The notes beneath the pieces were generated by a model. It was not told the DNA's origin, did not search any database, and saw only the letters and a program-made list of their open reading frames with translations. From contig NZ_FOBO01000007.1 in assembly GCF_900109855.1 (NCBI RefSeq), positions 62,001 through 126,000 on the forward strand: a DNA stretch of 64,000 nt, written 5' to 3'. Shown here in pieces: positions 17,848-28,490 of the stretch; position 1 is the first letter of the stretch, and each line of letters opens with the position of its first letter. Position numbers and translations under genes: made by a program. The stretch comes from Roseovarius tolerans (GTDB lineage: Bacteria > Pseudomonadota > Alphaproteobacteria > Rhodobacterales > Rhodobacteraceae).

Positions 17848-18747
17848 ATGTTCAGTCAGACCAGCCCATCCCGTGGCCCCGGCTCCCCAAACGTCACCGG
17901 TTTTTACGATCAGGCGTCGGGCAGCATTCAATATGTCATCGCCGACCCGGCCACGAACAAGGCGGCGCTGATCGACGTGGTGCAGGATTTCGACCCCGCC
18001 GAGGCCCGATCCTACCACGACAGCGCGCAGGAAATTCTCGATTTCGTCACCCGTGAAGGGCTGGAGGTCGAATGGATTCTCGATACCCACCCCCATGCCG
18101 ATCACCTGATGGCCTCGGGCTGGCTGCGCGAGAAACTCGGCGCGCCGAACGCCATCGGGGCCAAAGTGCGCGACATCGCGCGCATCTGGGAAGACCTCTA
18201 TCACACGCCCGGCGCCTTTGACCCGGATCGCGATTTCGATCGGCTCTTTGATGATGGCGCGCAGTTCAGGATCGGCGAAATGGAGGTGCGCGTAATGCTC
18301 TCGCCGGGGCATACGCTCGGCTCGATCACCTATGTGGTGGGTTCTGACGCGGCCTTCGTGCATGACACGTTCATGCATGTCGATGTCGGCACCTCGCGCG
18401 CCGATTTCCCCGGCGGCTCGTCCAGCATGCTCTATGACAGCTTGCAGGCGATCCTGGCGCTGCCCGACGAGACGCGGCTTTTCGTCGGCCATGACTACCC
18501 GCCGGTGGGTGACCGGCAAGATCCGGCATGGGAGGCGACGGTGGCCGCACACAAGCGCGACAATCCGCATGTCGGCGGCGGTGCCAGCCGCGACGCGTTC
18601 ATGCGGGTGCGCGACGACCGCGACGCAACGCTCGGCCTGCCGGACCGCATCCTCTACGCCTTGCAGGTCAACCTGCGCGGTGGCCGCCTGCCCGACCCCG
18701 AGAGCGACGGGCACCGCTATTTCAAGATCCCCGCCAATCGTTTCTGA
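17848..18747 (+). CDS. Metallo-beta-lactamase-fold persulfide dioxygenase-like protein
   Basis: The protein has 299 residues; ATG 17848 follows AAAGGAGTTGATC. The metal site is THPHADH (HxHxDH), with GHTLGS, VHDTFMHVD and FVGHDYPP. The spacing matches the ETHE1/Blh branch of glyoxalase-II-like enzymes, which oxidise glutathione persulfide using one iron. The next gene, 15 bp downstream, encodes a rhodanese, the usual partner in sulfide/persulfide detoxification. A glyoxalase-II role is the alternative, but the rhodanese makes it less likely. Confidence 0.82.
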   Translation: MFSQTSPSRGPGSPNVTGFYDQASGSIQYVIADPATNKAALIDVVQDFDPAEARSYHDSAQEILDFVTREGLEVEWILDTHPHADHLMASGWLREKLGAPNAIGAKVRDIARIWEDLYHTPGAFDPDRDFDRLFDDGAQFRIGEMEVRVMLSPGHTLGSITYVVGSDAAFVHDTFMHVDVGTSRADFPGGSSSMLYDSLQAILALPDETRLFVGHDYPPVGDRQDPAWEATVAAHKRDNPHVGGGASRDAFMRVRDDRDATLGLPDRILYALQVNLRGGRLPDPESDGHRYFKIPANRF

Positions 18748-18762
18748 ACGAAGGAGAGCAAG

Positions 18763-19140
18763 ATGAAAACCGAAGATATCGACGGCACCATATTTGAGAC
18801 ATGGACGATAGAGGAGGTGGCCTGCGCATGGGACGCCAACGAGATCGTGCTGATCGACGTGCGCACGCCGCAGGAATACATGTTCGAGCATATCGAGGGC
18901 GCGCTGCTCTTGCCGATGCCGTTCTTCAAGCCCGAGAAACTGCCTGGCCAGAGCGACAAGCGCCTCGTGATCCATTGCGGCTCCGGCGTGCGATCCGAGA
19001 AAATGGCCCGCGCCGCGATCGCCGCCGGAATCGGCCGAATCGCCCATATGGAAGGTGGTTTCGGCGCATGGAAAGAGGCAGGTCAGCCCTATATCGGCAC
19101 CAACATGGCCACCGGCGCACCGCAGGCGGTCACCGGGTAA
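18763..19140 (+). CDS. Rhodanese-like sulfurtransferase
   Basis: The protein has 125 residues, a single rhodanese domain. VLIDVRTPQEYMFEHIEGA and the active-site loop HCGSGVRSEKMA carry the catalytic Cys that takes up sulfur as a persulfide. GAAGGAG precedes ATG 18763. It is co-transcribed with the MBL-fold gene upstream. It probably moves sulfane sulfur to or from glutathione persulfide in the cytoplasm. Confidence 0.88.
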   Translation: MKTEDIDGTIFETWTIEEVACAWDANEIVLIDVRTPQEYMFEHIEGALLLPMPFFKPEKLPGQSDKRLVIHCGSGVRSEKMARAAIAAGIGRIAHMEGGFGAWKEAGQPYIGTNMATGAPQAVTG

Positions 19141-19155
19141 TCCCCCACGAAAAAA

Positions 19156-19177
19156 CCCCGGGCGCGAACGCCCGGGG
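19156..19177 (-). terminator. Rho-independent terminator of glnK-amtB
   Basis: CCCCGGGCG at 19156-19164 pairs with CGCCCGGGG at 19169-19177 around a CGAA loop. An A-run at 19150-19155 becomes a T-run on the minus strand, so it terminates the leftward amtB transcript, which ends at 19211. On the plus strand there is no T-run. Confidence 0.8.
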
Positions 19178-19210
19178 GTGATCTCTTCAAGCTGACGGGA
19201 AGGAGAAACG

Positions 19211-20536
<1,326 letters not shown>

Positions 20537-20556
20537 TGGTCTTTCCCCCTTACGGC

Positions 20557-20895
20557 TCAAAGCGCGTCGTCGTTGGTTTCGCCGGTGCGCACGCGCATGG
20601 CCTGTTGGATGTCGAGCACGAAGATCTTGCCGTCGCCGATCTTGCCGGTGCGTGCGGCCTTGGTGATGGCCTCCACCACCTGATCCGCCATCGCGGCAGA
20701 TACCGCGATTTCGAGCTTGATCTTGGGTACGAAGTTCACGGCGTATTCCGCCCCGCGATAGATTTCGGTATGGCCCGATTGAGAGCCGAAGCCCTTGATC
20801 TCGGTGACCATCATGCCGCGCACCCCGATATCGGTCAGCGCCTCGCGGACCTCCTCCAGCTTGAACGGCTTGATCGTTGCAATGATGAGTTTCAC
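20557..20895 (-). CDS. glnK: Nitrogen regulatory protein PII (GlnK)
   Basis: The protein has 112 residues, exactly the PII length, if the GTG at 20895 is used; the family begins M-K-L-I-I-A-T-I-K-P-F. The T-loop has the uridylylated tyrosine Y51 (RGAEYAVNF). The C-loop region GDGKIFVLDIQQAMRVRTGE is complete. It senses 2-oxoglutarate and ATP/ADP and binds AmtB. The frame stays open upstream to 21072, but those residues do not resemble PII. Coupling to amtB marks it as the GlnK-type paralogue. Confidence 0.94.
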   Translation of the reverse strand: MKLIIATIKPFKLEEVREALTDIGVRGMMVTEIKGFGSQSGHTEIYRGAEYAVNFVPKIKLEIAVSAAMADQVVEAITKAARTGKIGDGKIFVLDIQQAMRVRTGETNDDAL

Positions 20896-21151
20896 GTTGG
20901 TCCCTTTCCGTTTTCTCTCACTCAGCGCGCTGTTTGCAGGTGCAGAAAAGGCGCTGACGGGAGAGTCTGGAAGGGAGAAGCGCGGATTTTGACCCGTTTG
21001 GCGGATCATGTTGTGCAAAAAGCAGGCAGAAAATAAATAATGCGCAATAAATAGGCACATGGAAAACGCCACGACCCGCCTGCCGGGTCTCTACATTTGG
21101 CAGCGCGCACTATAAACTGGCGCAAACAAACGATGGCCGGGCAGGGCAAGC

Positions 21152-23284
21152 ATGAGCAATTCAGGACGGCGCAAACCGCCATTGGTGGCCCCCAAGCGCA
21201 GCCGCAAGGTGGCCAAGCCGAAATCCGCGCGGCGCACCACCGCCAAGCGCAAGCCGCAGCGCCGGTCGCGGTCGCGCAACCCGTTGGTGCGGATGGTGCG
21301 TGCCATCGTCGGCTGGGTGCTGCGCGTGCTCTGGGCCATCGGTTGGCGGGTGACAGCGGTTGTGGCCATCGTCGTCGGACTGGCCGTGGCCTATACCTAC
21401 ACGACCCTGCCGGAATACAAGGCGCTGATGGACGGGCGTGCGCGCGGCTCGGTCACGCTCCTGGACCGCGAAGGGCAGGTGTTCGCCTGGCGCGGCGATC
21501 AGTTCGGCGGCGTCGTCACCGCCGAGATGATCAGCCCGCATCTCAAGAACGCGGTGATCGCCACCGAGGATCGCCGCTTTTACATGCATCCCGGCGTCGA
21601 CCCCATCGGCATCGCCAGCGCCATGCGCATCAACCTGCGCGAGGGGCGCGGGCCGCTGTCGGGCAATGGCGGCTCGACGATCACGCAACAGACCGCGAAA
21701 CTGCTCTGCTTCGGCGTCGAATATGACGAGAGCGAATGGGAAAGCGAGGCCGCATACGTGTCCGATTGCCGCCGCACATCCCTATGGCGCAAGGCCAAGG
21801 AAGCGGTCTACGCCATGGCGATGGAGGCCAAGTACAGTAAGAACGAGATCCTGACCGTCTATCTCAATCGCGCCTATCTCGGGGGCGGCGCTTACGGGGC
21901 CGAGGCGGCCGCGCAGCGCTATTTCGGCAAATCGGCGGCCAGGCTGAACGCCGCCGAGGGGGCGATGATCGCAGGCCTTCTCACGGCACCCTCGACGCTC
22001 GCGCCGACCGCCAATCTCGAACGCTCGCAGAACCGGGCCTCAGTCGTGGTCGGGCTGATGCGGCGGCAGGGCTATCTGAGCGCCAATGACGCCGCCGTCG
22101 CGCTCGCCAATCCCGCCGAATTGTCCGAGGCCGCGCAGCGTCAGGCGGGCGGCTATTTCGCCGATTGGGTAATGGCCTCGGGGCCGGAATTCTTCACCCG
22201 GGACACCACCGAGGACGTGATCATCCGCACCACGCTCGATCAACGCCTGCAACGCGCCGCCGAGGAGGCGCTCAAGACCGTGTTCGACGAAAAGGTGCGC
22301 GACGGCTCCAAGGCGCAGGCCGCCATCGTCGTGATGAGCGCGGATGGTGCGGTGCGCGCCATGGTGGGCGGGCGCAAGACCAAGGTGATCGGGGCCTTCA
22401 ACCGCGCCACGCAGGCCAATCGGCAGACCGGATCGGCGTTCAAGCCCTTCGTCTATGCCACGGCACTGGAACTAGGCTACAGCTACGATTCGGTGGTTGT
22501 GGACGAACCCTATTGCCTCGACGTGCCCGGTTCGGGCCGCTGGTGCCCCGAGAATTACACCCGCAAGCATTATGGCCGGGTGACCTTGGCCGAGGCGCTG
22601 CGCCAGTCGCTCAACGTCCCGGCGGTCAAGGTGTCCGAGACCGTGGGCCGGGACCTTGTGCGCAAGGTCGCCAGCGATTTCGGCATCGAAAGCGATCTGG
22701 CCGCTGGTCCCGCACTGGCGCTGGGTGCCTCAGAGAGCACGCTGCTCGAGATGTCGGGCGCCTATGCCGGCATCCTCAATGGCGGCTCATCGGTTACCCC
22801 CTATGGCCTGACCGAGTTGAAACTGCTGGGCGAGGATGAGCCCCTGATGGGCGCAGGCGGCGGCATCGGTGAACGGGTGATCCAGGAAAAGGCCGCGCGC
22901 GAACTGATCTACATGATGAGCCGCGTCGTCGATGGCGGCACCGGCAGCCGCGCGAAACTGCCCGACCGCGAGGCGGCGGGCAAGACCGGCACGACGCAGG
23001 CCGCGCGCGACGCGTGGTTTCTGGGGTTTACCGCCGATTACGTGGCCGGGGTCTGGATGGGCTATGACGACAATACGCCCCTGACCGGCGTGACCGGCGG
23101 TGGCCTGCCGGCCGAGATCTGGCACGAGACGATGGTGCGGGTGCATGAGGGCGTGCCGCCCAAGCCCCTGCCGATGCTGCGCCCCGCCCCGCGCCGCGAC
23201 CCGGCCCCCGCCCCGCAACGCCGCGCCCCTGTGGCAGGCGGCAACCCGATCGAGAACATCCTGCGCAGCATCTTCGGAAACTGA
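21152..23284 (+). CDS. Class A penicillin-binding protein (PBP1a type)
   Basis: The protein has 710 residues. A very basic cytoplasmic tail (1-60) and one transmembrane helix (about 65-88) come first. The GT51 glycosyltransferase domain shows EDRRFYMHPG and GGSTITQQTAKLL. The transpeptidase domain has TGSAFKPF (SxxK), SLNVPA (SxN) and KTGTTQ. The C-terminus is short and Pro/Arg-rich. It polymerises and cross-links peptidoglycan in the periplasm. The gene stands alone, divergent from glnK. Confidence 0.93.
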   Translation: MSNSGRRKPPLVAPKRSRKVAKPKSARRTTAKRKPQRRSRSRNPLVRMVRAIVGWVLRVLWAIGWRVTAVVAIVVGLAVAYTYTTLPEYKALMDGRARGSVTLLDREGQVFAWRGDQFGGVVTAEMISPHLKNAVIATEDRRFYMHPGVDPIGIASAMRINLREGRGPLSGNGGSTITQQTAKLLCFGVEYDESEWESEAAYVSDCRRTSLWRKAKEAVYAMAMEAKYSKNEILTVYLNRAYLGGGAYGAEAAAQRYFGKSAARLNAAEGAMIAGLLTAPSTLAPTANLERSQNRASVVVGLMRRQGYLSANDAAVALANPAELSEAAQRQAGGYFADWVMASGPEFFTRDTTEDVIIRTTLDQRLQRAAEEALKTVFDEKVRDGSKAQAAIVVMSADGAVRAMVGGRKTKVIGAFNRATQANRQTGSAFKPFVYATALELGYSYDSVVVDEPYCLDVPGSGRWCPENYTRKHYGRVTLAEALRQSLNVPAVKVSETVGRDLVRKVASDFGIESDLAAGPALALGASESTLLEMSGAYAGILNGGSSVTPYGLTELKLLGEDEPLMGAGGGIGERVIQEKAARELIYMMSRVVDGGTGSRAKLPDREAAGKTGTTQAARDAWFLGFTADYVAGVWMGYDDNTPLTGVTGGGLPAEIWHETMVRVHEGVPPKPLPMLRPAPRRDPAPAPQRRAPVAGGNPIENILRSIFGN

Positions 23285-23335
23285 AAACGGCACCCGCCGG
23301 GGACGCCGTTCAAATCCATCCATTGGGCCTGTTGT

Positions 23336-23941
23336 TCAGCCCGCCTGCTTGAGGTCCTGGATCAGCGCATTGATGTCGCCGTTGCGCCGGTCGAGCATCG
23401 CGCCGATCTCGGTGCGTTCGCTCAGGCGAAGGCTGATGCCCTCGATGATCATGTCGAAGAACTTGTCCTGCCCGGACCGGTCCGAGACCAGAAAACTGAC
23501 CTCGAAGGGTGACTCGCCGGGCAGATAGGCCGTCGATTTCACCTCGTGCCACGACTTGACCTGTGTCACGCCGTTCACCTCGATGCGCCCGCCCTTGAAC
23601 TCGTTGAACCGCTTGCCGTATTTGCGCGCGACATAGCCACGGAACGCCTCCGTATAGGCGCGCATCTGCGCGCTGGAGGCGCGCCTGGCGTCGGCCCCGA
23701 GCGTGGATTGCGCAATGATGCTCACATCGGCATGGCGCGAGAAGATCTGTTCGAAATCGCGGATCATCGAGGATAACCCCTTGCCCGAGGCGATCACGCG
23801 GTTGATCTCGCTCACGACCTGATCGACGAGCGCGCGCGCCCGCGCCTCGGTCAGCGCATGCAGCGGCAGCGGTGCCAGCGCCGCGCCAGCGAGGGCGAGG
23901 CCGGAGACGACAAAGCGGCGGCGGGATGGGTTACTGGTCAT
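23336..23941 (-). CDS. mlaC: Phospholipid-binding protein MlaC-like
   Basis: The protein has 201 residues with a Tat-like/Sec export signal (NPSRRRFVVSGLALAGAALA). The mature part is a Ttg2/MlaC-type domain (SQMRAYTEAFRGYVARKYG; SGQDKFFDMIIEGISL). It ferries phospholipid across the periplasm between the MlaA outer-membrane complex and the inner-membrane MlaFEDB transporter. Its ATG lies inside the end of mlaA (11-bp overlap), so the two are coupled. The mlaFEDB genes are not in the window. Confidence 0.88.
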   Translation of the reverse strand: MTSNPSRRRFVVSGLALAGAALAPLPLHALTEARARALVDQVVSEINRVIASGKGLSSMIRDFEQIFSRHADVSIIAQSTLGADARRASSAQMRAYTEAFRGYVARKYGKRFNEFKGGRIEVNGVTQVKSWHEVKSTAYLPGESPFEVSFLVSDRSGQDKFFDMIIEGISLRLSERTEIGAMLDRRNGDINALIQDLKQAG

Positions 23942-24731
23942 AGGGGTCCTCCAACGTGGGGGCAGCGGGTGCGATACTGTCATAGGGATCAGTATAGGTG
24001 CTCCCCTCGGTGCCGCCCAGTTCGAAGCGGCGATTCTGCAGGTAAATTGAACGCGACTGCGCGTAACTGTCCGCGCTCTCATAAAGAATCTGGTCGATCG
24101 TTTCCGAGAACTTGCTGCGCCGCGACAGGCCCGCCGCCACGCCCGCCCCAGTGATTACCAGATTCTCGGGGCTTTCGATCACATAGGACAGCGGATTGGT
24201 GAACAGATCGACAAAGATGCCGTAGGTGTCACGCGTGGTCGAGGGCCCGAGCAGCGGCAATTCGACATAGGCACCTTCCCGCGCGCCCCACACATGCAGG
24301 GTCTGGCCGAAATCGGTATTCGTGCCGGCGGGCATGCCCATTTCGCTGGCCGGATCGAACAGCCCGCCAAGGCCCACGGTCGTGTTCACCACAAACCGCG
24401 CGGTATCCTGTATCGCGCCGCGCATGTTCAATTGCAGCACGTTGTTGACGATATCACTGGGCAGTGAGGTGTTGACCGCAAAGCGCACGATGGCGTTCTC
24501 GATATCGTCGGGAATCGCCGTGTCATAGCCCTTGGCCACCGGCCGCACGAGCCCGCGATCCAGACCTCGGTTGAACTCGTGTATCTTGCGGTTTTCCCGC
24601 TCATAGGGATCGAACGTCCCGCGCGAGGCCTGATCGGCCGTGGGCTGCGCGCAGGCGGCAAGCACAAGAACACCGCACAGCATACATGACTGGACGATAC
24701 GACGGGTAACTATGGCGGGGATTGGCAGCAC
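23931..24731 (-). CDS. mlaA: Outer-membrane lipoprotein MlaA-like
   Basis: With GTG 24731 the protein has 266 residues and a lipoprotein signal: two arginines, a hydrophobic core, then the lipobox LVLAAC. The MlaA/VacJ domain follows (FDPYERENRKIHEFNRGLD; RFVVNTTVGLGGLFD; SYVIESPENL). It extracts mislocalised phospholipids from the outer leaflet of the outer membrane. The start is uncertain: an internal ATG at 24683 would leave almost no n-region, and the frame runs open to 25001. Confidence 0.87.
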   Translation of the reverse strand: MLPIPAIVTRRIVQSCMLCGVLVLAACAQPTADQASRGTFDPYERENRKIHEFNRGLDRGLVRPVAKGYDTAIPDDIENAIVRFAVNTSLPSDIVNNVLQLNMRGAIQDTARFVVNTTVGLGGLFDPASEMGMPAGTNTDFGQTLHVWGAREGAYVELPLLGPSTTRDTYGIFVDLFTNPLSYVIESPENLVITGAGVAAGLSRRSKFSETIDQILYESADSYAQSRSIYLQNRRFELGGTEGSTYTDPYDSIAPAAPTLEDPYDQ

Positions 24732-25045
24732 TGTAATATCCGCAGATTGAAGATGAGTCTCTGTTACATAATCGATTTCAGGAGCAAACCCACCATGCCG
24801 ACACGTCACATCACGATGATGTGGCAGATTGGAGACAGCGGTCGCGACTCGGTCCATTTCCTGAACCACCCTACCCAATAGCCTAAGGGGCCACGAATTG
24901 CGATCACATAAATCGGTGCGCCCCGGCATCGGCAAACGCGCGCAACTGCCTGCGGCAGCCTGATGATATCGCGGGCATTTTTGGATTTCCTTCCCCGGCA
25001 AGTGCCGCTAGCGTTCGGCGCAAACACATCACGGGAGAAAGTAAC
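24732..25045. other. Divergent intergenic region mlaA/ridA
   Basis: I see no gene in these 314 bp, although the mlaA frame remains open through most of it. It must hold the promoters of the leftward mlaA-mlaC and the rightward ridA-GDPD operon. GGGAGAAAG precedes the ridA ATG. I recognise no riboswitch or strong dyad. Confidence 0.35.
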
Positions 25046-25507
25046 ATGAGCCAGTTCGAGAAAAAGCTTGCCGAGATGGGCGTGACCCTGCCCGAGGCCC
25101 CGGCCCCCGCCGCCAATTACGTGCCCTACGTACAAGCGGGCGACATGCTCTATGTCTCGGGTCAGATCGCCAAGGACGGCGACACGCTGCTCACCGGCAA
25201 GCTGGGGCATGACATGGATGTCGAGGTGGGGGCCGCCGCCGCAAAGGTTTGCGCGATTGCCCTTCTGGCACAGGTCAAGGCGGCTTGCGGCGGCGATCTC
25301 GACCGGCTGGTGCGGGTGGTGAAACTCACCGGTTTCGTCAATTCCACCGCCGATTTCACCCAGCAACCGGCGGTGATCAACGGTGCGTCGGATTTCATCG
25401 GCGAGGCGTTGGGCGACGCGGGCAAGCACGCGCGCGCGGCCGTCTCGGCCCCCTCGCTGCCCTTCGGTGTCGCGGTCGAGATCGACGGGGTGTTCCAGAT
25501 CAGATGA
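25046..25507 (+). CDS. RidA/YjgF-family protein
   Basis: The protein has 153 residues of the longer RidA-like branch: an ~35-residue N-terminal extension (LPEAPAPAANYVPY), then QAGDMLYVSGQIAKDG and the end block HARAAVSAPSLPFGVAVEID, where the Arg and the following segment form the ligand pocket. RidA enzymes hydrolyse reactive enamines/imines from PLP enzymes; this branch is less well defined. The stop overlaps the ATG of the next gene as ATGA. Confidence 0.85.
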   Translation: MSQFEKKLAEMGVTLPEAPAPAANYVPYVQAGDMLYVSGQIAKDGDTLLTGKLGHDMDVEVGAAAAKVCAIALLAQVKAACGGDLDRLVRVVKLTGFVNSTADFTQQPAVINGASDFIGEALGDAGKHARAAVSAPSLPFGVAVEIDGVFQIR

Positions 25508-26271
25508 GCGCATTGCCAGAGGTCTTTCGCCGCGTGCCGCTGGCGCATCGCGGCTTGCATGACGTGGCCGACGCCCGCCCCGAGAATTCGCGCGCCGGGA
25601 TCACGGCGGCGATAGCGGCGGGCTACGGTATCGAGATCGACCTGCAACTCAGCCGCGACGGGCAGGCGATGGTGTTTCACGACTACGACCTTGGCCGCCT
25701 GACCGAGGCGACAGGCCCAGTGCGCCAGCGCGACGCCGCCGATCTGGGCGCCATACCGCTCAAGGGCGGCGAGGAGGGCATTCCCGGCCTGCCCGAAATC
25801 CTCGGCCTCGTGGCAGGGCGTGTGCCGCTCCTGATCGAGTTGAAAGACCAGCACGGCCAGATGGGCGAGACCTGCGGCACGCTGGAAACGGCCACGGCGC
25901 AGGCTCTTGCAGGCTATGCCGGGCCGGTGGCGGTGATGTCCTTCAACCCGCATATGGTGCTGCGAATGGCGGCGCTCGCCCCGGATATCCCGCGCGGCAT
26001 CGTGACCTGCGGCTACACGCCCGAGGATTGGCCGCTGCTGCGCGCCGAAATCCGCGAGCACCTGCGCGCGGTGGCGGAGTATGGCCCGAGCGGGTCTGTC
26101 TTCGTCAGCCATGATGTGAACGATCTGGACAGTCCCCGGCTGGCCGCGTTGCGCGCGAATGCGGCCGCGATCCTGTGCTGGACGGTGCGCGGCCGCGAGG
26201 TAGAGGCTCGTGCCCGCGCGGTCGCCGACAACATCACGTTCGAGGGCTATCTGCCCGACATCCCGGCTTGA
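25504..26271 (+). CDS. Glycerophosphodiester phosphodiesterase family protein
   Basis: The protein has 255 residues. The GDPD catalytic pattern is clear: AHRG followed by RPENS, then EIDLQLSRDGQAMVFHD (E-x-D ... H). It has no signal peptide, so it probably acts in the cytoplasm, splitting glycerophosphodiesters to glycerol-3-phosphate and an alcohol. It is coupled to the RidA gene by a 4-bp overlap. Confidence 0.88.
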   Translation: MSALPEVFRRVPLAHRGLHDVADARPENSRAGITAAIAAGYGIEIDLQLSRDGQAMVFHDYDLGRLTEATGPVRQRDAADLGAIPLKGGEEGIPGLPEILGLVAGRVPLLIELKDQHGQMGETCGTLETATAQALAGYAGPVAVMSFNPHMVLRMAALAPDIPRGIVTCGYTPEDWPLLRAEIREHLRAVAEYGPSGSVFVSHDVNDLDSPRLAALRANAAAILCWTVRGREVEARARAVADNITFEGYLPDIPA

Positions 26272-26323
26272 TCCGCGCTGCGCGCGGCCCAGATAGAGCC
26301 GGGCATGCCACGGGGCCAATAGC

Positions 26324-27508
26324 ATGAGCGACAGCGAGATCACGATCAGCCTGCACGAGCGGATCGCCGATATCCCGGCGGCGGTCTGGGATGCCTGTGC
26401 CTGCCCAGAGGCCGCAGATGGCCGTCCCGAGGACCCGTTCACGACGCACCGTTTTCTCAAGGCGCTGGAGGATAGCCGCTCGGTCGGCACCGGCAGCGGC
26501 TGGCATCCGCATTACATGACCGCCGAGGCGCAGGGGCAAGTGATCGCCTGCGCGCCGCTCTACCTCAAATCCCACAGCCAGGGCGAATACATCTTTGATC
26601 ACAACTGGGCGCATGCCTATGAGCGCGCGGGCGGGCGGTACTATCCAAAATTCCAGATGGCGGTGCCGTTCACGCCGGTGACCGGGCGGCGCTTTCTCAC
26701 CCGGCCAGGATATGAGGCGGCGGGGCGCGCGGCGCTGATCGAAGGGGCCAGCCAGGTGGCCGAACGAAATGGGATTTCCTCGCTGCATGTCACTTTCTGC
26801 ACCGAGGCGGAGGCCGAGGCAGGTGCAGCCCTTGGCCTGATGCCCCGCCGCACGCAGCAATATCACTGGATCAATCGCGGCTACGAGGGTTTCGACGCCT
26901 TTCTCGCCGATCTGTCCTCGCGCAAGCGCAAGACCATCCGCAAGGAACGCGCCCGTGCGCAAGCTTTCGGCGGCGAGATAGTGGCGCTGACCGGCGATCA
27001 GATAAAGCCGGAGCATTGGGACGCGATCTGGACCTTCTACCAAGACACCGGCGCACGCAAATGGGGCACGCCCTACCTCACCCGCCGTTTTTTCGAGCGC
27101 GCGCATGAGACCCTGCGCGACGATATCCTGCTGGTGCTGGCGCTGCGCGGCGGGCAGCCGGTGGCGGGCGCGATGAACCTGATCGGCGCGTCGGCATTAT
27201 ATGGCCGCTACTGGGGCTGCATCGAGGATCACCCCTGCCTGCATTTCGAACTCTGTTACTATCAGGCCATGGAATTCGCCATTGATCACGGATTGCAAAG
27301 GGTAGAGGCTGGCGCGCAGGGCGAACACAAGCTGGCGCGCGGCTATTTGCCTGTGGCCACGCACTCGCTGCACTGGCTGCGCGACCCGGGATTTGCCGAG
27401 GCCGTCGCGCAATATCTGGAGGCCGAACGCGCCGCCGTGGACGAGGATATCGAGATCCTCACCGGCTATGGCCCGTTCCGAAAAACCACGATGGAGGATC
27501 AAGAATGA
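26324..27508 (+). CDS. FemAB/GNAT-like acyltransferase (COG3146 type)
   Basis: The protein has 394 residues with the pattern of the PF04339 family: [31 protein letters not shown] and [13 protein letters not shown]. Members are called putative N-acyltransferases or peptidoglycan-biosynthesis-like, but no reaction is established. There is no signal or membrane segment. The stop codon overlaps the ATG of the pterin dehydratase gene (ATGA). Confidence 0.8.
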   Translation: MSDSEITISLHERIADIPAAVWDACACPEAADGRPEDPFTTHRFLKALEDSRSVGTGSGWHPHYMTAEAQGQVIACAPLYLKSHSQGEYIFDHNWAHAYERAGGRYYPKFQMAVPFTPVTGRRFLTRPGYEAAGRAALIEGASQVAERNGISSLHVTFCTEAEAEAGAALGLMPRRTQQYHWINRGYEGFDAFLADLSSRKRKTIRKERARAQAFGGEIVALTGDQIKPEHWDAIWTFYQDTGARKWGTPYLTRRFFERAHETLRDDILLVLALRGGQPVAGAMNLIGASALYGRYWGCIEDHPCLHFELCYYQAMEFAIDHGLQRVEAGAQGEHKLARGYLPVATHSLHWLRDPGFAEAVAQYLEAERAAVDEDIEILTGYGPFRKTTMEDQE

Positions 27509-27801
27509 GCGACAAGCTGAGCGATACCGCGCGCAAGACGACTCTGGAGCCGCTGCTGGAAAATGGCTGGAGCATGGTCGAGGGGCGCGACGCGATCCAC
27601 AAGGAATTCAAGTTCGGGGATTTCACCGAGGCCTTCGGCTTCATGACACGCGCCGCGATCTGGGCCGAGAAATGGAATCACCACCCGGAATGGTTCAACG
27701 TCTACAACAAGGTTCAGGTCACGCTGACAACGCATGACGTGGATGGCCTCAGTTCGCTCGACGTCAAGCTTGCGCGCAAGTTTGACGGGCTCGTGGGCTG
27801 A
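27505..27801 (+). CDS. phhB: 4a-hydroxytetrahydrobiopterin dehydratase
   Basis: The protein has 98 residues, the full family length, with the signature [16 protein letters not shown] carrying the catalytic histidines and [14 protein letters not shown] near the end. It regenerates dihydropterin after aromatic amino-acid hydroxylation. No hydroxylase gene is nearby. It is translationally coupled to the acyltransferase upstream. Confidence 0.92.
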   Translation: MSDKLSDTARKTTLEPLLENGWSMVEGRDAIHKEFKFGDFTEAFGFMTRAAIWAEKWNHHPEWFNVYNKVQVTLTTHDVDGLSSLDVKLARKFDGLVG

Positions 27802-27814
27802 GCCGTCGCGTTCC

Positions 27815-27837
27815 GAGTATTTGGGCCATAAAGAAAC
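27815..27837. repeat. GAGTATTT...GCCATAAAGAAA motif at convergent gene ends
   Basis: GAGTATTTGGGCCATAAAG with the next AAAC matches the minus strand at 58198-58222 at 21 of 23 positions, and the hairpin arms at 53842-53896 more loosely. All three lie between convergent genes. Function unknown; see findings. Confidence 0.55.
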
Positions 27838-27874
27838 AGGGCGTTATTTCTTCTGGCCGCAAATGTCCCGGAGC

Positions 27875-27899
27875 GTGCGAGGGTCCTTACCCCTCGCAC
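27875..27899. terminator. Hairpin between phhB and peroxiredoxin gene
   Basis: GTGCGAGGG at 27875-27883 pairs perfectly with CCCTCGCAC at 27891-27899 around a 7-nt loop. It lies 12 bp past the end of the leftward peroxiredoxin gene and 74 bp past phhB, so it could stop transcription from both sides. There is no long T-run. Confidence 0.6.
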
Positions 27900-27911
27900 C
27901 CGGTGTCAGGG

Positions 27912-28400
27912 TCAGATTTCAGCCAGTAGTGATTCGCCCGCGGTCACTTCGCAGGTGCCGGGGCTTTCCTCGAGATGCAGCACCTTGACGGTGCCGTCCT
28001 CGACATACATCGCATAGCGCTTGGAGCGCGCCAGCAGGCCCGCCGGCGGCGCGTCGAACTCCATCCCGATCGCCTTGGTAAAGGCGCTTTGCGGGTCGCC
28101 CAGAAGGGTGATGCCCGCCTCGGTTGCGCCGGTGGCCTCGCCCCAGGCCTTCATCACGAAGGGATCGTTGACGCTGATGCAGATGATCTCGTCCACGCCC
28201 TTGGCGTCGAACTGGTCCTTGGTGCGGATGAAGCTGGGGACATGTGCGGCCGAACAGGTCGGCGTGTAGGCGCCGGGCACGGCGAAGATCACCACCTTGC
28301 GGCCCGCGGTCCTGGCGCTCAGCGCCACCTCTTCGGGGCCATTCTCGCCCAATGTCAGCAGGGTCGCGTCGGGCAGTTTGTCGCCAGTGGAAAGGGTCAT
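27912..28400 (-). CDS. Peroxiredoxin (Prx5/AhpE-like, glutaredoxin-linked type)
   Basis: The protein has 162 residues starting at the ATG at 28400 after AAGGAGCGACC. The peroxidatic cysteine is C49 in PGAYTPTCSAAHVP, with the usual Thr and later Arg (LLARSKRYAMY). The length and the YTPTC pattern match Prx5-type peroxiredoxins, which reduce hydrogen and alkyl peroxides. The frame continues upstream far beyond the real start. Confidence 0.92.
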   Translation of the reverse strand: MTLSTGDKLPDATLLTLGENGPEEVALSARTAGRKVVIFAVPGAYTPTCSAAHVPSFIRTKDQFDAKGVDEIICISVNDPFVMKAWGEATGATEAGITLLGDPQSAFTKAIGMEFDAPPAGLLARSKRYAMYVEDGTVKVLHLEESPGTCEVTAGESLLAEI

Positions 28401-28490
28401 GGTCGCTCCTTGTCGTTCCGGTGGATTGCGTGTGGATGTAGATATAGGCGGATGGTAGGCAGGTGACCATGGGAAACTCGGGAGATCAAG

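Noticed and set aside
20996..21020. Sigma-54 promoter near glnK
   Set aside because: A GG-N10-GC spacing exists but on the wrong strand for glnK and with a poor match to the consensus.
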